Positions 25,201-40,200 of a DNA stretch of 64,000 bases are shown one piece after another (the first letter of the stretch is position 1; each line of letters begins with the position of its first letter). The stretch is taken from assembly GCF_914767665.1 (NCBI RefSeq), contig NC_059501.1, positions 82,744,798-82,808,797 of the forward strand, read 5' to 3'. The translations under genes and the position numbers were made by a program. This stretch comes from Harmonia axyridis (lineage: Eukaryota > Arthropoda > Insecta > Coleoptera > Coccinellidae). The notes below the pieces were generated by a model. It had not been told where the DNA came from. It saw only the letters and a program-made list of their open reading frames with translations, and did not search any database.

Positions 25201-28200
25201 TCTGATAATAATTTTGCTATTGGTGATTAAATCATTATAATCAACCCGCGATACCTAATATTTTCTTGTTGAAAAAAATTCATTTACCTTTCCTAAATAA
25301 TATTTCAACTACATATACTATTATCATTGCGATATACTGGGTGCTTCGCCACGATGGCCTATTAGATGATTTTCGATTCTGCACAAACTCATTATTAGTT
25401 TTCCATAAACGTCCAATAGGCCATTGCGGTGAATCACCCTGTATAACCAAAAATTTATTTTCCATCGCTGAAATAGACAAAAATAAAAAAATTTTGGTTT
25501 ATCAATTGAGAATCTACTATCCGTTTTGAAATATTATTGAGAGTATAGATAACAGAATCAATTCTTCGGTATCACTCAAGATATTGTCTTGGAAGACAAA
25601 AAAAAGAAGGTGGCCTGGATTTCACCTAACTTATTTTCTTTCACATGAAGTGTTGGCGATACATACTTCAAATGCTGTAGATATTAGCTAGGAGTTTTGT
25701 CTCTTTCAATAAAAAGTTATCATTTATAAAGTAGGTACAGAATGCTGACCAAAATTCGATATGAAAGTCTCACTAAGATAAACGCTTTATAGCGTCTATT
25801 TTATGATTTGATTCCTAATATGGGTTTTAAGGTTTGTCCCATCAAACAAAATTCAAGCCAAACGCTTGAATATTCCGGAAAAGGAGACACAAATTCAAGC
25901 AAACAATCTGCCACGTCATCTTCTTATAATCATCGTTTACTCTGCTCCTCTGCATCCCTGAACGATCCCACCCTCCTTGCGACCGAAGACGACAAAGCTA
26001 CTGTTTGTTCAAACCCCCACACACCCTCTCCCAACCCCTTACTACACCCTCCTCTCAAACGGGTGGTACAATTCGACAAAATTGACGTAACACGCTGAGC
26101 CGAATTTCCATAATTCTTTTCACTTCAATTTCACAAGCGGAATGTCTGCAATAATGCCTGGCCCAGTTGCCGGAATCCGCTGTGCCACGTGATGCGGTTA
26201 GACCCTCCTTATACAGATCGTAAATCGTGGAATTTACCCCCTAGACGCCGCCACGGGTCCGGGATCTTAGAGCGGTCCGGAACTTGAATTTAATGTCGAA
26301 AATAAAACGGCTCTGTAAAAATCCGGCGATTGTATCGCTGGGATATATAATCGGGTATCTTGAGGTTATTTGTGGGGTGTTTGTCTGGGTGCGCGAGATT
26401 GGTTTTGGGGTTGGTCGTATCTGAAAGGATTCGTGGCAGTTTTGGGCCATTTTAGAGAATATGTCTTGAAAGCGTTTGAAAGTGGGAGAACATTCTGTTA
26501 TTTGACTGTATCTCGTAGTTACAACCTATGGTCTTGATATTTAGATTGACTAGTGAAATGCCAAAGTACAACGTTAGTTTTTTTCTTTGTTAAAGCATGG
26601 AACCTTATGGAAGATAGAACAGCGTGAGTCCCTAACTCATTAAACCCAACCTTATGTTTGGAATATCTTCTTCTTTCTTTTTCAGTCCTCTTTCATCCAG
26701 TGTCAGATATAGGCCCTTTTCCAGTTTTTTCCATGGTTCTCTGTCTTTTGCTGTTCTCATTCATCCTTTTCTCGGTCATCCTCCACTTCTTTTGTATCTC
26801 GAAGTCTCCAAAACGTCACTTTATGTGAACAACTCTCCACATTCTGCCTTGCAACATGTGCCACCCACTGCCACTGACACATGTTTCACTATTCTACTCA
26901 TGATGGCAGGTGCCCTGGTCTTTTTTTGTATTTCGGTGTTCGGAATTCTGTCCCTTAAGCTTAAATCCAGCATAATCCTTTCCATGGCCCATTGAGTTAC
27001 TCTCAGTTGTTCTGCCACTTTTTTCGTTATTGCCAAAGTTTCTAGACCATAAGTTGCCACTGGTGATATACAGCTGTCGTAGGTTTTGCGTTTTAGGTAG
27101 AGGAATAGTTTTGCCCTTAAATATCCCTGGAGTATACGCGTCAAATATTCCTTTCCCCTAGGAATTCACGGCTTGACTTGATATTCAAGATCTTTGACTC
27201 AATATTCGAGCTATTTGAGTTTGGCTTGACTTGAAGTTAACTCAAGTTCAAGTCGAGTGCTAGTTGTTCAAGGTAAAGTCAAGTACTTACTTCTCATTGA
27301 AAAACTACTACTTGACTTGAACTGGAAATGAATTCAAGTCAAGCTGCTTGAATATCAAGTCGAGTAGCTTAAATATCAAGTCAAGCCATGAATCCCCAGT
27401 TTCACACTATGTGAAAGTATTTAAATGGCGTAAATTGTGATTGCCTGTTAACTTTGTAGTCATTTAGAAAGGAAACATTAGCTGAACGGGCCTTTTGGGT
27501 GAGAATTGAGTAGAACAGTGCACAGTCACCGAAAAATTCGATTTGGTGTACAAGCTCTAGACGCTTGTACCTGGTGGAAGATTTGTTATAGTCGAGAGAT
27601 TCTCTGACTATTCAGTTAAGGTGTTTTTTGCTTTCCTGAGAAAGTTTAAGAGCAATTTCAAGAAGAACAGGTTTGCCTCAAGATAAAGTTGGGCATTGCG
27701 AACAAACCAGAACAATGAAATTCTCCACAAAATCGTTTTGAGCGATGGTAAGTTGAAATTATATGAGATAGCAGTGGTCTTGATGATATAAAAAGCCTTG
27801 ATATGCACTATTTTGCATAAACATTCTTTCGTGAGAAAGCTTAGCTCTGAATTGATGACGAGCTTGCTCACTGCTGATCAAAAGCAACTACACATTTTCT
27901 TTTCCAAACGCTGTTTAGATCAATATGTGACAGTAGATGAAACATGAATGGATCACTACACTTTTGATTCAAACAGAGCGTCAACTGAGTGGAAAACAGT
28001 CGGTGAAAGCCGTCCACAGCGACTAAAATCTCAAACATCAACTGATGGCGAGGCTAGGCTACATTATTCTGGGACATGTATTATATTGTTCATTGAATAT
28101 TACATTAAGTGCTTGGATCGTATGAGAGCAGAAATTAGGGAAAACGGCCTTCAATGCAAAACACGAAAATTCTCTTCCACCAATGCTTCTTGATGAACAC

Positions 28201-31200
28201 CATGGCCAAATTGAACTAATTGCACTTCCAACTATTCGACCATCAAGATCATCCTCCAGATCTGACCCCCAGTGAGTATAAGAAATGCTCCAGGGAAAAG
28301 CATTAAGCGCTAATGGAGGTAAGGATGAATCGTTCTACAGTAAAGTCATTGTAAAATTAGAGGAGTGTTGGAGTTCATCGACCAATTACTCATGAAAAAG
28401 ACCTTGACAGATATAGTGCAATATTCGGGAAAAAATGTGTTTTTACTGGTTATGCAGCGGATTTTTTGAGTGAAGTGCTGAGACGCGAGTCAAATACAAC
28501 ATTTGAAACTGCAGTTTTACCTGTTAACCAAAAATTATTGGCAGCATTTGTTCTTCAACCTTTTTTTTCAATTCATTATCGAATCCAATTGAATTAGGCT
28601 CTCTGCTATTTCCAGTCCAATATAAATCATCTTGAATATTTCCACTACCCTAATCACCATTTTCAAAACACCCCCCTCTACCCCCATAATGAAACAAGCC
28701 ACAACCCTCTCCAAAAGCAATCCACTTTGTACATCAACGACTAAATGAAAACATCATGTACAATTCCAACTCCGGTCCGTTGAAAATCCCTTTGTCTTCG
28801 AAAAACTACACGTTTCAGTCCCTCCTCAATCCGCTGCAAAACAAACGAGAACCCCACAGAATGAGGAAGATGGGATAACCTCGTTCCTTCTTCGCCGCTT
28901 TACACATCAATGACACGAATTTCCTGCAGGCTAATCCTCCGCTTGCTTTTCTATTTGTAGAGAGCTGCATTACCGACCACGCCATTTTTCCCCCATTGTG
29001 GCACCGGCTCAAACTGTCGAACTGCCGGCTAAGGCACGGCACTCTCTGTCAGTGTTGCGCCCTCAAGATCCACTTCAAGGCTGGATAAACTGCTTTTTTA
29101 CTTCAGTCGAGAAGGGAGGAGGCCACGTCGTGTGTGTTCAACGTGAATCTGTGTTGGGTGAAATTTTTGACAAGTCGAGGAATCCACTGACGTTGGGATT
29201 TGTAGGGTTGGATGTGAAGTTGCGAGATTTAGGGATGAATGGCGACCCTAATAAAATGTTTTTATGCTTTTTAGTTCATAGCTACTGACAAGGATATACA
29301 TTGAACACAATAATTACAGGAATATAATCCATAACAACAATTTTCCAAATACATATGTATGCTGGTTGGGTGACTGATCATCGCATTAACACTGACGGAA
29401 TCAATAGTGTGACAACTCAGTGGTCCCTACTGAAGGGTGATTTTTTTTAGAGCTATAGAACTTTAAATTGCAATAAAACAACGATGGCTTATTCGATTGC
29501 CATTAATTTTATTTATCCGCAAGATAATCTTATGTCATTACATTTTAAATATGATTTCTGGCATAGGACCGCCACGGCTGGCTTGGATGTAGTCCAATCT
29601 GGACGTCCAATTCTCAATGACTTTTTCCAACATTTGTGGCCGTATGTCGGCAATAAGACGGCGAATGTTGGCTTCCAAATGGTCAGGAGTTTGTGGCTTA
29701 TCCGCATAGACCAATGACTTTACATATCCCCACAGAAAGTAGTCTAACGGTGTTTAATCACAAGATCTTGGAGGCTTATTCACAGGTCCAAAACGTGAAA
29801 TAAGGCGGTCCCAAACGTGTCTTTCAATAAATCGATTGTGGCACGAGCTGTGTGATATGTTGCGCCGTCTTGTTGAAACCACTGCTCCTGGACATCATGG
29901 TTGTTCAATTCAGGAATGAAAAAGCTAGTAATCATGGCTCTATACCGATCGCCATTGACTGTAACGTTCTGGCCATCATCGTTTTTGAAGAAGTACGGAC
30001 CAATGATTCCACCAGCCCATAAAGCGCACCAAACAGTCAGTTTTTCTGGATGTAATGTTGTTTCGACATACACTTGAGCTTCACTCCAAATGCGGCAGTT
30101 TTGTTTGTTGACGTAGCCATTCAACCAGAAGTGCGCTTCATCGCTAATGGACGTACTGCGCGATAGGTATTCCGCACAGAACCATTATGTTCGAGATAAA
30201 ATTGCACTATTTGCAAGCGTTGTTCAGGCGTGAGTCTATTCATGATAAATTGCCAAACCAAACTGAGAATAAATCACCTGACAGCTGTTGAATCGGTCTC
30301 CATCTTGAACAGTAATGCCAACTTAAAGTTATATACCTCGAAAAAAACACCCTATATATACACCTACCATCCCCAGAGCGTGAATTTTTCACAGTTGGAT
30401 ATATCTTCCATGCGGTTCCGTTCTTCCTAGAATTACCATTGTGCGGCGCCATCTTTCGAGCAAGTGAAGAGTCACCACAGGAAAAACGTGAACTCGGGAA
30501 CATTGAAACGCTCTTCAATTCTTGCGTCAATTTTTCCTGTTGAAAAAATAGAACTGTATTTAGGTAAGAACTCATGAATGAACTAGTGGTTGGATTTTCG
30601 AGACTGAAAATGAGAGGAAATTTGGAAGTGCTCTTATTTACGTCCACATAGAAATTCAACTAGGTTCTTACCAAAGTACGAAGTGTCTCAAAAAAAAAGT
30701 TTGTCGAAAAAATGTTCAATATGTCCAAATGTCTAACCTTGCCTTCAAATCATATCACCCCACACTATATTTCCTCATGAAAGTTTGGCAAGTATAGAAG
30801 AATAAAATATCCTTCGATTAATTATGGCATATCAATCAATCAATCATTTATTTAACAAAGCATCACAGAACAGAAGGCAATACTTAATAGTCAAGTTTAC
30901 ATGTTAAAATTACAGTGATAAAAAAGTCAATAATAAATAGTCAATCTTACATATTAAAAGATAAATCCATAAATCCAGCTAGGTCATGTAATATGTTGAT
31001 TCTACCGAAACATCAGATATCCTATCATATTAAATTTCAAATATTTTTTTCAGAGACTGCTATGGGAGTAGAAATAAACGCAATGAAATGTACAGATTCT
31101 GAATATGTCCAAGCTATATATAGGTAAGCTTTTCTAATTCGTTCAACATATACCTATGTATTAAGTATTTTATTGACCAGTGGCGTAATTATGTTCATTC

Positions 31201-34200
31201 AAAATGGGGATATCATGAGAGAATTGAAAATGAGGACCACATGGTGATTCGGTTTGGCCTTTTTGAGAATCATCTGTGAATTTTTTGAGTGTTAATTGAG
31301 ATAGTTTTGCCTACTGATGACCTCAAAGATTTGAAAATGTTGCGAAACATTTATCAATTAGTCAAAGAAAGTTTAAGCAGGTAGCAGGTGGCAAAGGTGC
31401 ATGATATTGAAAATATCAATCAAAAAACTGAAACATGTACAACACTTCACTCAATAAGTCTTGGCAAGAATCAATAAAAACTTATTTTTCCTCAAAATTC
31501 ATGATTGGAATATCCCCATGATTTTTGTGCATGGAATTATTGTAGTGAACCCATTTTTCGTCTCCAGTCCCTATGCGATGCAAAAATTTCTTCCGTCTTT
31601 GCCTTGCAAGCAGCTGTCCACAAGCAAACAGACGCCGTTCAACATTTCTTGGCTTCATCTCGTACAGCACCCAATTTCCTCATTTCTGAATCTTTCCCAT
31701 GACTTTCAGGCATTCTGAAATGGCTTGTTGCATCACTCCCAATAATCCTGCCAATTCTTGTTGCGTTTGACACGAGTCCTGATCAAGCAATGCCTTCAAT
31801 TCTGTATCTTATTTCTTCCACCGCCATGCTGGTCTTCGACGTCAAAATTACTGTTCTTGAAGCGTTGATACTTCTCCCGGCACGCTTTTTCAGCAATAGC
31901 GGCCTCACCATAGGTATTTTAGAGCATTCGATGAGATTTTTCACATCAAGGTAGAAAATTAAAACCTCCCGCAAATGACGAGAATTTATATAGTTAGCTG
32001 ACATGTTCAATCGAGTATAACTTTGATTCAGACACAAATCGACTAATATTTCGATAGCGCTCTATTTACAAAAACCTAATGTTATAGTATAGCTTTTCAT
32101 CAATATTTCAGGCTCTGAAAACTCTGACGTAATTTAGTCTCAGTTGTATGCACCTTCAACACCCGCTACCTGGAAAATCCAAAGCCAGGATGATCTAAAT
32201 GCTGCACTTACGACAGCCAAAATTATTAATATGGGGTATAATTCAAACATTGCACATTCATTAAAAAACCTTTTACTGTCTAAGGAATCATCTGGACGAA
32301 ATTCTATGTTATTCAATACTTTTATAGAACATAACTTAAATTTTTCCGGATAATGATTAAATTTATGAGCACTCTGCCAGGCATGTAACTAAATATTCTC
32401 TTCCATCCCAGAATCCTTGAAATATTCATCTATAGATGGTTCCGACCTTGGCTTCACTCCGATTTCATCTTCGCGTTAACGTCAAAAGGCAGGGAACAGA
32501 AGAAAGTCCTCGAAATTCTACACGGCTTCTCCAACAAAGTGAGTACAATATCGAGCATTACACATTTTAGATGTTTATGAGATAGAAGTCGTTTGGGAAA
32601 CGACTGAAAGTTTGGAAGTTCCGCTATAAATCGGATAGGTGTATATATATCGGGTGTCCCAAGGTGAGTGGCCTATTAGATTATTATGGAAACTATTGAT
32701 GGTAAAGATTTCAAATTTTGTGGATAGATATTTGGCCATGTAAGGTACATTTTTAAAATAATTTCACATTTCCAGTGTTGCCGGATGTATGACAATTCGG
32801 CAACAACTTTGTTATTTTGAATAGGACATCCGGTATTTCTATTTTTTTTATGATACTCCATAAAATATTGAATCTATTCATTCCTACTTGTCCATCCCTA
32901 TCTTCAACGGTTTTTGAGTTATTAATTATTTTTCGAAATTTTTGATCAAATTGGCGTATTACGAAAATGACTCTAGTTCGTTCAATATTTGAGATTTAAG
33001 TCAGAAATTTTGCAAGTCGTTAGATATTGATCTGATCTGTGTCACTGCTCTTGAATTATGGTTGTAAATAATACAGGACGGACCAAAAAAAATCATCATT
33101 TGCCAAGTTGAATCCAGGTGAGATAGGTATAGGGACGTGAATAGAAAAATTGTAGAGTGTGTTGTACTGATTCCAAAATTTGAAAAATATACTAGGTGTC
33201 TAATTTGAAAAAATAGACTTTTTCACAATTTTGTAACTTGGCAAATGATGAATTTTTTTGGTCCGTCCCGTATTATTGACAACCATAACTCAAGAGCAGT
33301 GACACAGATCAGATCAATATCTAACGACTTGCAAAATTTTCTGACTTAAATCTCAAATATTGAACGAACTAGAGTCATTTTCGTAATACGCCAATTTGAT
33401 CAAAAATTTCGAAAAATAATTAATAACTCAAAAACCGTTGAAGATAGGGATGGAAAAGTAAGAGTGAATAGATTTAATATTTTATGAAGCATCATAAAAA
33501 AAATAGAAATACCGTATGTCCTATTCAAAATAACAAAGTTGTTGCCAAATTGTGGTACATCCGGCAACACTGGAAATGTGAAATTATTTTAAAAATGTAC
33601 CTAACATGGCCAAATATCTATCCACAAAATTTGAAATTTTTACCATCAATAGTTTCCATAATAATCTAATAGGCCACTCACCTTGGGACACCCGATATAC
33701 TCTTGATATCGAATATTCTTCTTTCTTGGAATGTTATTCCACGAAATTCTTCTTCGTGTGTTATTTCATCTGGATAATAGGACAAAGTATTCACAGATTT
33801 CTTATGTGAAGCTGAAAAATTGAATCAATGACATGAAGTCGCGAGCTTTCGAGCGTTTGCTGATTCAAGCACAAATTGTACTTTAGGAGGCCAAAAACCG
33901 AATATAGGGTTAAGGGTTTCATGCACCAATTGCATCTTAGGTATACGGAGTATCAAAGGGTGCAATTGGGGCATCAATGAACGAGTGCTCGAAAGCCCAT
34001 GACTTCGCGTCAGTGCTTTTCGCATTTCTTTCAATATTATGCTTTAATTTTCTATGATTATGACAACGCATTCTGTACACAATTTTGAACGAAGCAAGAA
34101 ATTGTTTTTCTGTAGAAAAATGAGGAAAGCTCTGACGTGAAGTCAGCAACCAAATCGGCCAATGTGAGAGCTGACTTCGAACATGATAGACATCTTTGCA

Positions 34201-37200
34201 AATTATTTAGGGTAGATTGTAAAGAAAAAGTAGGGAAAAGAATCCACAATCCCAGTTCTTGAAAAAAATACCATCAAAATATACACAGATTGTTCCAAAA
34301 CCACGATGGGCTAGAGTATTCAGAACAAGCAGCTATCGCTAGGTCGCTGTCTGAATGTCTTTCAGGCAGAAATACCTGCAAATAAAAAGAAGTGTAGAAA
34401 TTAACCTACCAAAAAACTATCAGAAATGTGATATAGCGATACATTCTGATAGTCAGGCTGCAATCAAAGGACTAAGCTCACATTTCGCTGATTCTAAAAT
34501 GGTATTGGAGTGCCGAAGAAAACTCAATGAGATAGGTAAGAATAACAAGGTTTTTTCAATCTGGATTCCCAGCACTCAGGAATTAGAGGGAATGATGCGG
34601 CCAACGCACTTGCGAGAAAATCAGTACAAACTCCTTTCATCGGCCCGGAACCTTTCTGTGGCGAAGACGAATGTACCTACAAAAAAGTTCCAGGAGAAGG
34701 AAGAAACCGAAAGAAAAATACTCTGGTGGAATCTTCCTGGTTTGGATCACTCCAAAAAGTTTCTTCGAAACTTTGACTCTACGAGATCCAAGGAGTATTT
34801 GGTTCTTAGTAAAAATATGCTACACCTCCTCACTGAATTCCTCACAGCCTTAGGAAACACCTCATGAGAATGGGTCTAACAGAAAATGACAAGTGACAAT
34901 ATGGGGAGGAGGAAGAAACTTCGGATCACGTGGTAACGGAATGCCTTGCCATCGCTAGCCAACGCAAAACCCTTCTTTGGACACAAAACTTGTAAAAGTG
35001 AGGAATTAGCCTTTCTAAGCCATGGAGTTCATTAAAACTCTGGAACTGGAAGGCAAGCTGTAAATCACGTTATGGAGAGAATACTTCTTATGGGGGGCAC
35101 AATGGACCATTAGGTCGCAGTGAAACAGAACCTTCTCAATTTAATCTCAATTTTGATAAAGAAAGTCAAGTTTTATCAGAGTTTCGAAAAATTTCATTTG
35201 AACTCTGGAACTGGAAAGCAAGCTGTAGATCACCTAATAATGAGAGTATCTCTGAGGAGTCACAACAGATCATGAGGATGCAGTGGAAATCTAAATCTAA
35301 TGATGGCTCTTCACGTGACACTAATTCCTTTCCAAAACTGTTCAGGTCAGCTAACAATTATGACCATGATATTCTTCTTTTTCTTCTGTACATATACACA
35401 ACAACGAATTGCTCTTAGGATTATTGCATTCCAGATTTTGATAAAAACTAACCTTTCATTCGCAAAATGTCAGACCTATTTTATACATACAAACACCTAC
35501 ACAAACAAGCCTAACCACACTAATCTCAAATCAGTAAACACAACAAAATGAACAATATCAAAACAATGTAAGTACATTCATACACATCATAGTTCATCTA
35601 CCGGCCGCCAGGTTGCAGCCGCCTACTATTGACTAACAAATCATCGCTTTGTAGCCCGTTCAATATTCCGTCGACGTCAAACAGAATTCCGTCGATTAGG
35701 TAATTGGATCCTGGCCGGATGTCATCGGTGCCGCAGGGATAGTGCGACAAATATTTGGACAATATGGATGAAAACTACTTACTGGTCGAAATCCGGATAG
35801 ATCCGGATGTTAAATGAGGCGAAACTTGTTCGGCAGGGTCAATTTGTTTGTGCAAACACATCAGCCGGTCCATATAAATTTCCATGTGAGCTAGGCCGTT
35901 GAGCGATCTGGCGGGATGCGCTATTGAACGGTGCATTAGGGTATCAGATCTTCACGCCGATTGCAGTGTAACGGTATTCAATTTGTGGAGATTCGGAGGT
36001 GGTTGGAGATTGATGGTAAAACAAGGTTTGATTCACTTGTTGAAGATTTCTTATGATGTGGTATTGAATTCAAGTTCGATCAAATGTCTGAGTTATCAGT
36101 TTTACTGAAATGTTTGCTCAACGATCTCCTTAAAACCACATTAATTGAATATGTATCTATAGCTTGTATAGTCAAATGAAAAAGATCTAGAACGAGAAAA
36201 CCTATTTTCTTCAATAGTTAAGTAACTCACATCGAGAGAGCTCTCTTTACAAGCCAGAAGATGGTCACAAAAACGTGGAAGTTAAAACCTTAACTGACGA
36301 ACTGGATCTACAAATCCATGAGAGCTAAGCGACTCTCATTTGGTGGCCAAAAGTGAGAAAATTAATCCTGGAAAAACTAGAACGAACAGCGTGTCTGCTT
36401 ATCACAGTAGCTTCAATCATTTGTCGAACAGTTGACTTGCAAATCATCTTGGATTTGCCTTCTCCAGATATATTTCTGGAAATTAAGGCAGCCAGATGAC
36501 ACTCAGGGTGGCAAAGAAGCGTGAACTATAAACTGCTACTTAGGGCGCCTCCGCATTCTGAATGAGGTAGTTATAATAGTGGATTTCTACCCTTCGGTGT
36601 TCCACGCAGAAACCCTTGTCATAAGAGAGTGCGTTACGCTCTGTACGAGGCGCAACCACCAAAGAGCAAAAATATACAAAGCTTTCGACAGCAAAGCAGC
36701 CCTGCTAGTGCCTGACTCTCCACAAGTTAAGTCAAAGTTGAATGGGAATGTGAAACGTCCCTTAATGTATTCAGAGAAAGAAACCGGATCAACCTTATTT
36801 GGGGGCCTGGCCACTCCGAAATACCTGGCTATGAAACGGCTGACCAACTGTTCGGAGAAAGGAGTTAGAGCCATTTTGTGGTTTTCCAGCCAGTCATCAA
36901 GCGATGGCAGTCAAGAAGAATAATTGGAAACAAAAGATGAAGCTTGCGTTCTGGCGGACAATCAATGGTCAGATACAAGCCAAGTCACTACTCTCCTACT
37001 CGACGAGATAGACTAAAAGAGTTACCTCTCTCAGTAAACAAGAACTGGGGAAACTGACCTGCGAGGTATCATCTGAAACATAGAAAAGCGTCTGAGGACA
37101 CATGACATTGAAACAGCCAAGCACTTGCTATGCGAATGTGAAGTTGTTCACCGGAAAAAGATACAACACCTTGTCTCTTGGTTTTTGAAGCCCGAACAAA

Positions 37201-40200
37201 TGATGAATGTAGCTCCCAGAGAGGTAATAACATTCATTTGGATATCACCTGCAGGCTAGTAAACAGCACAAGAAAGCACAATAGATCTCTAGGTCAAGGT
37301 GCTTGCGAGGTCAGATGATCTTTCGCCCCTCCTGTTAACTAATCTAATCTAACTGACATCTGCTTTCTGTTGACATACATTATTCACTAAGAACTGAATA
37401 GGATGAACTACTCGACCAACTTGTTACTGGACTCAACCTTTGAGTCGTTAATGAAGAAGATTAAAAAGTTATTGGACACTTCGACCCCAGTTTCTACCTT
37501 CTCCATCCAGAAGAACTCGATACCTGAAGATATCAAGAGCTCAGAACTGTAGTGTCAGAAAGAGCTAAAGCAGATTTCCCTGCTATATACGCCCTCAGGA
37601 AACGATGTTGTCAGGGGTTCTGGCAGAAAAAGTTAGGTTCTTTCACTTTGCACCAATTGTTACAGAAAGTTTGTGCACTCAAGTAGAATTCGTTTTTGTT
37701 CAAGTCTTTTTTTCTCTGGTTACTTGAAATCTTAGCTTATCTTTATCAGGTCTCAAACTGTCATACTCCAAATAATAACAATTCTTGCGTCAAGTTCCAA
37801 CAGCAGAAACAGCTACAGCTGATTACCAATCAATTCTGAACAGAAATTTACAAGATATCACTCAGTTATACAAACGACCGCATATCAACGTCCGATCAGG
37901 ATATACACACAGACCTACATCATTCATCGCGATAGCGTAACCAATTCGTCACATACAGAAATTACTTCCGTTAGGTATTGATGTCCCAAATCCACCGTAC
38001 TCATCCCTGTATATCGACGGGGAGGAGTAACAGCACCACGTGACACGGCTTATTGACTTGAATTATTAATTTCGGATTCCGCATTGTCGAGATGTCCGAC
38101 ATGTCTCCTGACTTCCAAACCCCGATGGACCGTCACAGGGGTGATTATCAATTCGGATCACATCGGAACGTTTTGGGATGAAAATTTGTTGGCGGAATAT
38201 TTATGACGTCACGATGCGGTTCCCGATTTCCTGTTTTGGCTGGAAGTTGAGGCTTTGGAAATGTGGATACTGCACAGGTTTGGTTATTGAGATAACATCA
38301 AGGGGAGTTTTAGGTGCGGCGATTGAATTGGTGGTTTCGAAATGTGTACTTGGAGTTTCTGTACATTGATTTTGGAGTTTCTCTTGCGTCAAAGCAAAGA
38401 GCAATATTTATGGAGCGGTCGATTTCCGAACCAACCATAAATTCTTTCAGAACTTTCACCCGAACAGTTTTTTCTCGTGCATAGGAAAGATATCGGAAGC
38501 GGTAATTCTAGAAAGATTGAAGGCAATAACGGATGAAAAAAAGATAATACAGCTGGAATAGTTCGGTTTCCAAAGCCAATACTCAACAAGTGTAACAAGT
38601 GCTCCAAGTAGAGGAAAAAATCACGGACGAATTTAATCGCAAACGTTATTTTGTTTGGCGATGAAGCGCACTTCTGGTTGAATGGCTACCTCAACAAACG
38701 AAAGTGCCACATTTGAAGTGAAGCTAATCCTCAAGTGTATGTCGAAACACCGTTACATCCAGAAAAACTGACTATTTGGTGCGCTTCATGGGCTGGTGGA
38801 ACAGCCTGTACTTCTTCAAAAACGATGATGACCAGAACGTTCCAGTCAATGATGATCGGTATAGAGCCATGATTACTAACTTTTTCATTCCTGAATTGAA
38901 CAACCATGACGTCCAGGAGCTGTGGTTCCAACAAGACGGCGCAACATGTTACACAGCTCGTGCCACAATCGATTTATTGAAAGACACGTTTGGTGACCTC
39001 CTAATTTCACGTTTTGGACCTGTGAATTGGCCTCCAAGATCTTATATTTAACACCGCTAGACTACTTTCTGTGGAACTATGTAAAGTCATTGGTCTATTC
39101 GGATAAGCCACAAACCCTTGACCATTTGGAAGACAACATTCGCCATGTTATTGCCGATATACGGCCACAAATGTTGGAAAAAGTCATCGAAAATTGGACG
39201 TCCAGATTGGACTATATCCGAGCCAGCCGTGGCGGTCATATGCCAGAAATCATATTTAAAATGTAATGCCACAAGATTATCTTGCGGATAAATAAAATTC
39301 ATGTCAATCGAATAATCCATCGTTGTTTTATTGCAATTTTAAGTTCTATAGCTCTAAAAAAAACGCCCTTCATATACAGATAATCCTCAATAATCCCAAC
39401 ATATATTCATAATAATCATGACACCACTTCCACGAGCCTCCAACCGTCTTCCCTCCAAATCTACCCAACACAAAACAGCTGCACCGACCCCTAGGACCCA
39501 TTGTACCCCAAATGAAAACCCCAGGATACCACATCCGCTTCAACGTTTCGTGAATTCGCTACAGTCAGCGTGCGGTCAGAATGCAAATGTGCGTCCCTCC
39601 GGTGGCTGAGGCCGAATTGTCTAAGAATGGTTTTTGATGTTCCATATTCTGCGTAAATATTTATTTGATGTTTTTTTCCGGGTCGGATTGTTCTATATGC
39701 TAATACGTCGAAGCGGTCCCTGTTGGAATATTACCGGATATTCGGGGTAGAATTGGGGGGTTGTAGAGGATTTAGTTTTCGGGTCACGTCGGTGAAGAGA
39801 GCAAGAGGGTTGGAGTACATCGATAACATCATCAATAGAATATTGACGGAAAACAGCTTGGTGAGAATGATAGGCATTGGAATTGATTGTTTGAGTATTA
39901 GTCGTATCTTCAGCAATCGAGCTTACTGAGTAATACTAAGGGGTTAACTTTCACGTGAACTTGAAGTCTATTGTGTCTGCATCAGATGAATTGATGCAAG
40001 ATCTGCAGCTAACCTTCCAGTTCCAGAGTTCTAATGAAGTATCTCGGATGGCTTCAAGGAGGTTACCTACTCACTCCAACAAACTTCTCATCAATAAGCA
40101 TATTTGCGTTGGCTTGCAATGTCAAGGCACTTGCTTTCTCACTCGTAATCTGCACTCGATAGTTTCTGATAACCATTTTGCTAATTATATGCTTCCTGAG

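Larger units (their letters stand above)
25105..31053 (+). other. P450 intron 4
   Basis: 5.9 kb. Holds a small MITE (25333-25445), a CpG-richer patch (25900-26440), an RTE-like LINE fragment (26640-27150, -), a CAAGTC-rich inverted element (27158-27400), a mariner remnant (27610-28440), a second CpG-richer patch (28800-29240) and an internally deleted mariner-like element (29433-30354, -). Confidence 0.85.

Noticed and set aside
31461..31718. 85-codon + frame near 31.5 kb
   Set aside because: Shadow of the minus-strand mariner remnant at 31450-32085.
36587..36874. 95-codon minus frame
   Set aside because: Antisense shadow of the LINE RNase H remnant at 36350-37330.
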